NCBI GenBank assembly: GCA_951230915.1 | Contig: OX579635.1 | Coordinates: forward strand, 14,012,001 to 14,076,000 | Length of the DNA: 64,000 nt | Direction: 5' to 3' | Source of the DNA: Antitrichia curtipendula | Taxonomy: Eukaryota; Streptophyta; Bryopsida; Hypnales; Leucodontaceae | In this document: one piece after another, positions 57,716 to 64,000 of the stretch | Numbering within the stretch: position 1 is the stretch's first letter | Layout of the letters: each line of letters begins with the position of its first letter | Notes under the pieces: generated by a model | What the model saw: only the letters and a program-made list of their open reading frames with translations | Databases searched by the model: none | What the model was told of the DNA's origin: nothing | Position numbers and translations under genes: made by a program

Positions 57716-58972
57716 TTTGCACTTTTCTTTGATCTGAATTTTAGCTATAAAAATAATCTTTTTTGAATTTGAGAAAATTGAGCTTATCAAGTCTAGTTTC
57801 TATTCCATTTTCAAAATACAAAGAATCCTAAAATTCAATTTATTATTGCAATTTGAACTTTGGACCAATAACCATGGAGTGTTGATTTTCTAGATTGACA
57901 TGGTAAATTGATTTTCACCAAAATGCTTTATACTATAATGGACACCTATAAAAGAAATTTTCAGATTTTCAGAGCATACTTCATATTTGATACAATTTTT
58001 TTCATTTTTCATTAAAAATTTCAAAGTGATATTTAATTTTTACAAAAATTTGAATTTTTTGTGGCTCAAAGAAATATGTGATTGCAAATAAATATAGAAA
58101 ATCTCATTCATGTATAGTTGCAAGATGGGAGCATACATGTAGGACTTTGATATTTGAAAAAGTAGTTATAGACCCATTCTATCAGGATTAAAATGACATC
58201 TAAGTGAAAGATGCCAATTGTTTAATTATCAATCTAACGGTGTATGTCATGCCATGTAATTCTTATTATGGGAACCAAATAGGTATCTTGTATTTAGGAT
58301 TTTTCACAAACCTTAAGAATAAACCTTAGATTGCCTACATGACCTATTTTGTGTTGCTCTCATCTTTTTCAACTCTAGTATGCCAAATTTCATCCAAAGG
58401 ATTCTTAGGATTTTATCATGCTAATTTTCTTATATTTGAACAATCTAAATTTTCCAATGACCTTTGCAAGTAGCCCCACAAATATCCTACTATTCAAAGT
58501 GTACAAGTATGTTTGTCTTCAAAATTTGCTTTTTTCAAGTCAATAAATGGCCTTTCAAAATGACTTCAAAAAATAAAAAAATTAGAAAGAAATTTATGTC
58601 AAAATTTTAAATTTTGAACTCATATGAATTTCATTTTATTTGTCAAAATCACTAAAATAATACCATATTGAATTGACAATCATTTTTGGAAGAATTCTAA
58701 AATCTTGATTTTAATTTTATATGTAGATATTATTTTGTGAAATTATAAATCTAACGATTAGGATATGATCTATGAATCATTGTTTGCAAATTTTGCTAGA
58801 ATTTCACCACTAAAATATTCTTTTAGTTGAATTTTATATTACATTTTCAAAATTTTCAAAATTTGGATTACTATGAGGTCCTTTTAGAGTTAATTTCCAC
58901 ATCCTATACTTAATTATTGGCATAAACCCTACAATAGTTTATAAGTTATTATGTACTTTATATCAAACATCA
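57716..58972. other. Repeat resembling the CACTA flanks, no gene
   Basis: 57720-58130 is similar to the two flanks of the CACTA element joined together ('ggaccaataaccatgga' at the join), so it approximates the empty site. The remainder is AT-rich without features. Confidence 0.45.
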
Positions 58973-59919
58973 TTAACCCCTAAAGGACCAACATGCATTT
59001 TTTGGCAATATAGAAATTTGGCCAGGTACTTGTGATTGGAGATTTTTATATTTTGGGCTGAAATTTTAATAGAAGTTGTGCACAAAAAATATCTTTCATA
59101 CGCACTAAATTTCATGACATTTGGAAATCTAAGTCAAAAGTTATGGTCTAATATGTTACTTTTTTCCCCGGCCGGGCAGTTTGGACAGATCTGAAAAAAT
59201 CAATTTTTTCAGAAACTAAAATTTGAAATTGGTTTTCTAGAGTTATATATATGTGGAAAGCTTTGAATCATTCCATTTTGACCAATGAGTCTAAAGTTAT
59301 GAGGAATTTTAGTTTGCGGGTAGTTATGGATTTTCTACTCTAAAATAAACTTTGAAGTCCTTCATCTTATTCAATTTTCAATAGTTTTTGAAAAATATAA
59401 AATCATAGGATATAGATTGTTTATTACAACATTTCAACCATTGGGATTGGCATTTTTCAATTCTATAACCAAATTCTTAACATGCCAAATGAAACAATTT
59501 TGTATTTTGAATCATTCTCTACTTCTTTCTACTCACTGTTTTTTTCCTATAGGTTGTACAACTCCAAATGATGTGAAAATTTTCAAGCATGTAGACAACT
59601 TCTCTAGGAAAATGAATCCAAAGAAGCACCACCATTTTGGACATTTTTTCATAGAAAAGTGAGTTTGTGAAGTGCGGCTGCCCATTTTTTTGCACGGCCC
59701 AAAAATGATTTTAATGAATTTTAATGCTTATATCTTGCAATCAACGTGGTGGAAATTTCTGGAATTTTTACCACATGTTTTCAAGTCAGCATAGTACAAG
59801 ATACTACAGTTACATGTGTCAAAGAAAGTTTTTTTCTTCTAAAATTTGGTATTTGTACTAAATATGGAAGTTCTTGAGCGTTTTCGGTGAAAACCTAGTC
59901 CTAGAACTTTAGAAGTTAA
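58973..59919. mobile_element. piggyBac-like MITE, family 1, copy at 59.0 kb
   Basis: TTAA at both borders; left tip CCCCTAAAGGACC, right tip diverged (ACTTTAGAAG). 947 bp, non-coding; same body as the 36.9-kb copy. Confidence 0.6.
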
Positions 59920-61674
59920 ACATGTGAATGGATGTGATTTTTTGAAGACTTTTAGAGTTTTTGTATGAGTAATACTTGTATGTAACATCATATATCATCA
60001 CACCCTAGCAACTATGAATATTGAGATTTCATTTTTTGGTTGACCAAAATTCCTACAATAAAAGGTTAGGCTATATAACCTTTTTTTGTATTACAAAACA
60101 AAACATGACATTAGTATTGGGTATGGAAGACAATCAATTAGTGATGGAAAGATGAGTAGATTGTAATGCCACCCTTTCTAAGTCACAAGAAAATTATTTG
60201 AAATGGTTGGATAGCATAATGAATTTATTAACCAAAATGAGTTACAAATGTGATTATATTATGTTATTTATCCATTAACGCTCTATAGATTCAAATTTTG
60301 AACAATTGGGGAACACAAACATGTCCTAAGCACACAAAATTTTGGTTATTTCATCCATTTAATTATTGTAGATTCTTTAGGTTCTCTATTAATTATATAA
60401 TATAGATTTTTAAGATTTTGCTTTATAGCTATTCTACAACTCAATGAGTCTCGGCAATGAGTACAAGTATGTTTCACATCAAAAAATAACTTTCTAGTTT
60501 AAAACATGACCCCTCAAAATTGGCTTGAATATACAAGTTGAAGAATTTTTAAAAAATCATTGTAATCAAATCTTAACATTTTAACTTGGTGAAAAAATAT
60601 GTTATGGACATTACAAATTGCAATCCCCAAGGAATTTTAGAAAGAATTTTCAATTATTGATTTAAATTTTTATTGATAAATATGGTTTAGTAGGGTACTA
60701 GATCCAAATAGATAGATATATCCAACTAGATATAATCTATAGGTCATATTTTACAACTTTAAAAATAATTATTATTAAAAGATTGTTCTAAATTTATAAT
60801 AAACCTTCACAATTTTATAAATTTGGACTATGTCATAGCCCTTAAGGGATTAAATTTTTGCTTTAAGTGCCACTTCGTTCAAAATAGAGAGAATTGTGAG
60901 TAAATCCCATAGATCTCCTAAGTATATGCTCCTCTATACTCCAAGTCAATGTTGATAGAAATAAATAATCCAAGGGAAAAAATGGGCAGAAAAAGAATCC
61001 AAAAGAAACATTTAGTTCCAATGCTAAATGTTTGGTGCTCTACCTTTGTCTCAAATTAAATCCTTTGTCTCTAGTGGAAAACTAGTGGGAGTATGCAATC
61101 GGCTCTTAAAAGGTAATTTGCTCTTAAAGCAACCTTTTAGGAGTCGATTGCATTTGGAAGGAAGCTAAACTCTTTGAAACAATTTCTAGTAATTTTTGTA
61201 GTAAGAAAAATGGAATGGGCATCTAACCCAAGTTGTTTCATATTTTTTGGACCTTTGCAAAATTAGTTGCAAATTTTTGAAGTTAAAACATAATAGTCAC
61301 TAAAAGCGACCACCTCTTGAAATGTACACTGTTGGTACATTGAAAAAAGCAAAAATGTACCTCTGTGTTAGTGGTCGCTTTTAGAGCAATGTCACTTCCA
61401 ACGTCACAACAATTTTTAGTTGGTCACCGAACCAAAATGTTCTCAATGTTCTCAAAGTTCGGTTTCTATTCAAACGACCTCTGGAGTGGAGATGCCTTAG
61501 GGTTTGGCCAACACTTGCTGCCACATGTTGCATTTGCATGCACCACAGTACTCAAATAACTGCAAATCTCCTATGATCTCGCCTCTAGGCACTTAGCATC
61601 TTCTGCTTGTCTCTATAGAGATTCGATGAAACTGCTTGAGACTCAATCCAGTAAGGTTGAAAAAAGTTACTACG
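59920..61674. other. Gene-free region
   Basis: AT-rich to about 61080. Then a dispersed repeat shared with 51.5 kb (61090-61280) and a small inverted repeat at 61294-61385 ('cactaaaagcgaccac' / 'gtggtcgcttttag'). The sequence becomes more gene-like after about 61360, probably the 5' region of the next gene. Confidence 0.45.
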
Positions 61675-61808
61675 ATGGAGCTGCAAGAAGACTCAGTTTT
61701 CGCCATCTCCGTTGCAGGACAGAAAAGAAGCCTTGCCCCTAATTTCTAAACATTTTGCTTACCGGTTTAGCTGGCCTCTGATACATAGCTGCTCAATCGA
61801 AGGACACA

Positions 61809-62312
61809 ATGGATGTGTTGGAAGTCCCCCTCCTGCTCATCGACAACGAACCAGGAGACGTTGGGTTTCAAGACATTGTTACGCAGTTGCTTGTGAGTCG
61901 ACATTTGAAGAGGGTAGATAGGTTAGGCTCTAGCGAGTTGGTGCAACTTCGGAAGTCCTTCCGGGAAACCTGCGGGAAATGTAAGTTCCACGAGACAAAA
62001 GAGGAGGTGAGAGACCTGGAAGCAGACATGCGTGATCTCCAAGTGGAAACTGTAGAAGGTGATGATCATTGCCTTGTGTGTTATGGTGAAATTAAAGAAG
62101 GTAGAAATGCAGCAACGAACGTGAAAGGTGAGAGGTCACAGTTGTGGGAGGAGTTACAGTTACAGACGAAGTTGCAACTGGGAGACGTAGAATTTGACGA
62201 AGAGAATGGAGAACATGGGGCTAACAATGGGAAACGACGTCCTAGTTGTGGAGTTGTTATATCAAGATTGGACCTAAAGAGGAGAAGAAATGACGTGGTT
62301 GATGTCAATTAG
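61809..62312 (+). CDS. Hypothetical protein, 167 aa
   Basis: Single uninterrupted frame from ATG 61809 to TAG, with balanced composition unlike the surrounding AT-rich DNA. I do not recognise it. Visible: a hydrophobic N terminus (LEVPLLLIDN), two Cys pairs (CGKC near 57-60 and HCLVCYG near 88-94), a Glu/Leu-rich helical middle, and a basic C-terminal patch (LDLKRRRN) that could be a nuclear signal. An upstream ATG at 61675 opens a 24-codon frame in the leader. It is convergent with the glutathione S-transferase-like gene. It could be a terminal exon of a longer gene. Confidence 0.45.
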   Translation: MDVLEVPLLLIDNEPGDVGFQDIVTQLLVSRHLKRVDRLGSSELVQLRKSFRETCGKCKFHETKEEVRDLEADMRDLQVETVEGDDHCLVCYGEIKEGRNAATNVKGERSQLWEELQLQTKLQLGDVEFDEENGEHGANNGKRRPSCGVVISRLDLKRRRNDVVDVN

Positions 62313-62726
62313 AAGCCCCAATATAAATGTATACGTTGTATCGTCGGTGAAAAACATTGTCGTAGGACAGCCGCTGCATATTCAAAATCAGCGGCAGAGA
62401 AAAACATATTGGAATGATCATCAGACCGTTCTAGAGCTTTGGCAGAAGAGAGTGTCTGCCTAGAAATGTCCGTTTAGAACATATCACTTTTGAAGTTCCT
62501 CAAACATAACCACTAATATACCCTCTTTACTTCAGGCCTTTGTCGCTTAGTCTCGTACACTTTCAGAATGTGCTGCATGTACAGAGAAAATAAATGTTAA
62601 GCATGAGAGTGAGCAACCAGCAATTGAAAAGATTCGAGGTCTCTGAAAAAAATGGACAGATCCGTAAACATACAGTTCAAAATGACACACATACTGGGGT
62701 ATCATGATAAGAGGACATAAATAATA
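62313..62726. other. Spacer between convergent genes
   Basis: Probable 3' flanks of both genes. No other feature seen. Confidence 0.4.
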
Positions 62727-62949
62727 ATCCCTCTGTCCCGAAATAAGTGTCCGCAGTTTTGTGGAAAACATTTGATGGCAACTTCATTGACCATTTTATG
62801 AAAAGCATAAATTCAAAAGGTTCCAAATTTATATCACTAGAATAAATGAAACCTAAATAAATTTGAACAAAAAAGGCCTCTATACGACCCACTGACACCT
62901 TAAAAAAACATGAGATCCAAACAGGACACTTATTTCGGGACGGAGGGAG
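62727..62949. mobile_element. Stowaway MITE
   Basis: The right tip is the textbook GACGGAGGGAG-TA and the left is TA-ATCCCTCTGTCCCG. Inverted repeats extend through CCCGAAATAAGTGTCC (about 26 bp). 223 bp. It sits 16 bp past the stop codon of the minus-strand gene, inside its presumed 3' untranslated region. Confidence 0.85.
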
Positions 62950-62965
62950 TAATAGAGAGCCGCCA

Positions 62966-64000
62966 TCAAACAAACTTGGAGAGTTTGGAAATTACTTGGC
63001 CAGCTGATGTCCCTTGAAGACGTTTCATCACGGTGGCCATTTCAGCAGGACACTCATCCGTTTTTGGCATATAAGATCCAATTCTACAAAGTTTGAGAAG
63101 ACAATTAAATAAGGTCAGTGATGTCCCACCATCAGCAAGAAATCTGCCAGTAATGCTGAAAAATTGATACCATTCTTTAATTGATAAGGTCAATTACTAG
63201 AAATTACATTGGTTCAATGTATTGAAACTTATCTGCTAAGGAAATACAACTTACTGAGGAGCAGCAACCATGGAACCACCAAGAGCAGCAAACGTCAAAT
63301 CAGCTGCAGTGAATTTTGATCCACAGATGTAGGGCCGCCCGTCAGCCAACGCACCATCCACCTAATAGAAATGACCAACATCAGAAATTTTCAATAAATA
63401 TTTACAATTCTACAAAACAGTAAATTTCCACAAAGGATTCACTGTCATCTCTATAGAAATCATAAACCAACATAATTCAGATTAAAATCACTTGAAAAAG
63501 CCAAGCCATACCTCCTTGAACATGGTTTCAACAACTTGCAAAGACTGTTCTCTTTTCCCAGGCTTGTCACAGCCAAGACCGTGATATATAAGACGGCGCA
63601 ATACAGGCATCAAAAACCACACTACAACCCTTTCTGTGGTAGAAGCTCCTTGAGATAACAATTTGTAGGTAGATGGATGAAACAGGAGATAGCTGTAGGC
63701 ATATCTCCGCACATGCGGTCCAAGTCGATCGTCAAATTTGGACTCTGCTAAAGCGTCAAGAATCGCATGTCAGAGAAAACCAAAGATCTTGTGATTGAAA
63801 TTCAGAAAAACAGTAGGCAAGAACTCATATTTTGCAGCATTATTAGGTCTGTATCATAACAATTACACTCTTAATTCTAATGGGATGTAAGAGCATTGAA
63901 GCAGAAGAGCAAGTTAGCCCGGTAAAACACACCCCATGACTGCACGAGCTGAAGCTGCTCCGGATCAGTGGGGTATAAACGATCCTCTTCCCCGTCGATC
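62966..64000 (-). CDS. Glutathione S-transferase-like protein, C-terminal part (runs off the window)
   Basis: Four exons on the minus strand: from beyond 64000 to 63933, 63744-63512, 63361-63255, and 63083-62966 (TGA at the low end). All introns are GT-AG and in phase, giving about 175 visible residues. The order is that of a GST alpha-helical C-terminal domain: RLYPTDPEQLQLVQSW (edge of the N-terminal domain), then FDDRLGPHVRRYAYSYLL, then VDGALADGRPYICGSKF and TAADLTFAALGG, then a tail MPKTDECPAEMATVMKRL. The RLGPHVRRYAY and AADLTFAAL motifs resemble a GST-like subfamily common in bacteria more than the usual plant tau or phi classes. The thioredoxin-fold domain with the catalytic residue is outside the window, so activity cannot be judged. 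Confidence 0.8.

Noticed and set aside
61365..61559. 64-codon frame upstream of the 61.8-kb gene
   Set aside because: Starts inside a small inverted repeat and has no recognisable content; more likely 5' flank or leader.

Overview
The window is nuclear DNA from a land plant. The evidence is a recognisable ELF3 circadian-clock gene, multi-exon genes with GT-AG introns, a nepenthesin-type aspartic protease relic, and plant-type DNA transposons (Mutator-like, CACTA, Stowaway, hAT-like). The intergenic DNA is very AT-rich and packed with nested, decaying elements. I cannot fix the lineage from sequence alone; nothing here points specifically to a flowering plant. No tRNA, rRNA or CRISPR array was seen.

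Layout. 0-1.6 kb: broken aspartic protease. 1.6-6.4 kb: no gene, small MITEs. 6,379-20,349: a 14-kb Mutator-like element with terminal inverted repeats and an 11-bp target-site duplication (ATATCCTAGAC) on both sides. 20.4-45.4 kb: gene-poor repeat nest with piggyBac-like TTAA elements, foldback elements, hAT-like MITEs and small relatives of the 14-kb element. 45.5-50.7 kb: ELF3 with its promoter and leader. 50.8-61.6 kb: more nested elements, including a 2.0-kb CACTA element with AAT duplications. 61.7-62.3 kb: one hypothetical gene. 62.9-64.0 kb: the 3' part of a glutathione S-transferase-like gene on the minus strand.

The most interesting object is the 14-kb element. On the minus strand it carries a two-exon transposase of about 1,180 codons with a GCM/WRKY-like zinc-binding region, a DDE core with a CxxH insertion motif, and a SWIM zinc finger. 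The reading frame is interrupted by one in-frame TGA. On the plus strand it carries a ten-exon gene (all nine introns GT-AG, frame intact, 1,064 aa) that joins an N-terminal ParB-like domain (DGNHR) to a circularly permuted DNA methyltransferase-like domain (motif IV before motif I). The usual DPPY catalytic motif reads DCQE. A small acidic accessory protein lies between them.

All three element proteins contain a SUMO-interacting-motif-like patch. The 3.8-kb region between the divergent genes holds 90-bp and 73-bp tandem repeats, a telobox, and four palindromic hairpins, three of which repeat the 16-bp near-palindrome GGTAGCGTGAGCTACC. A plausible but untested reading is a transposon that brings its own DNA-binding, methyltransferase-derived chromatin or maintenance factor together with a cis-acting site array. 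All element boundaries, exon joins and domain calls were made by eye; no database search was run.
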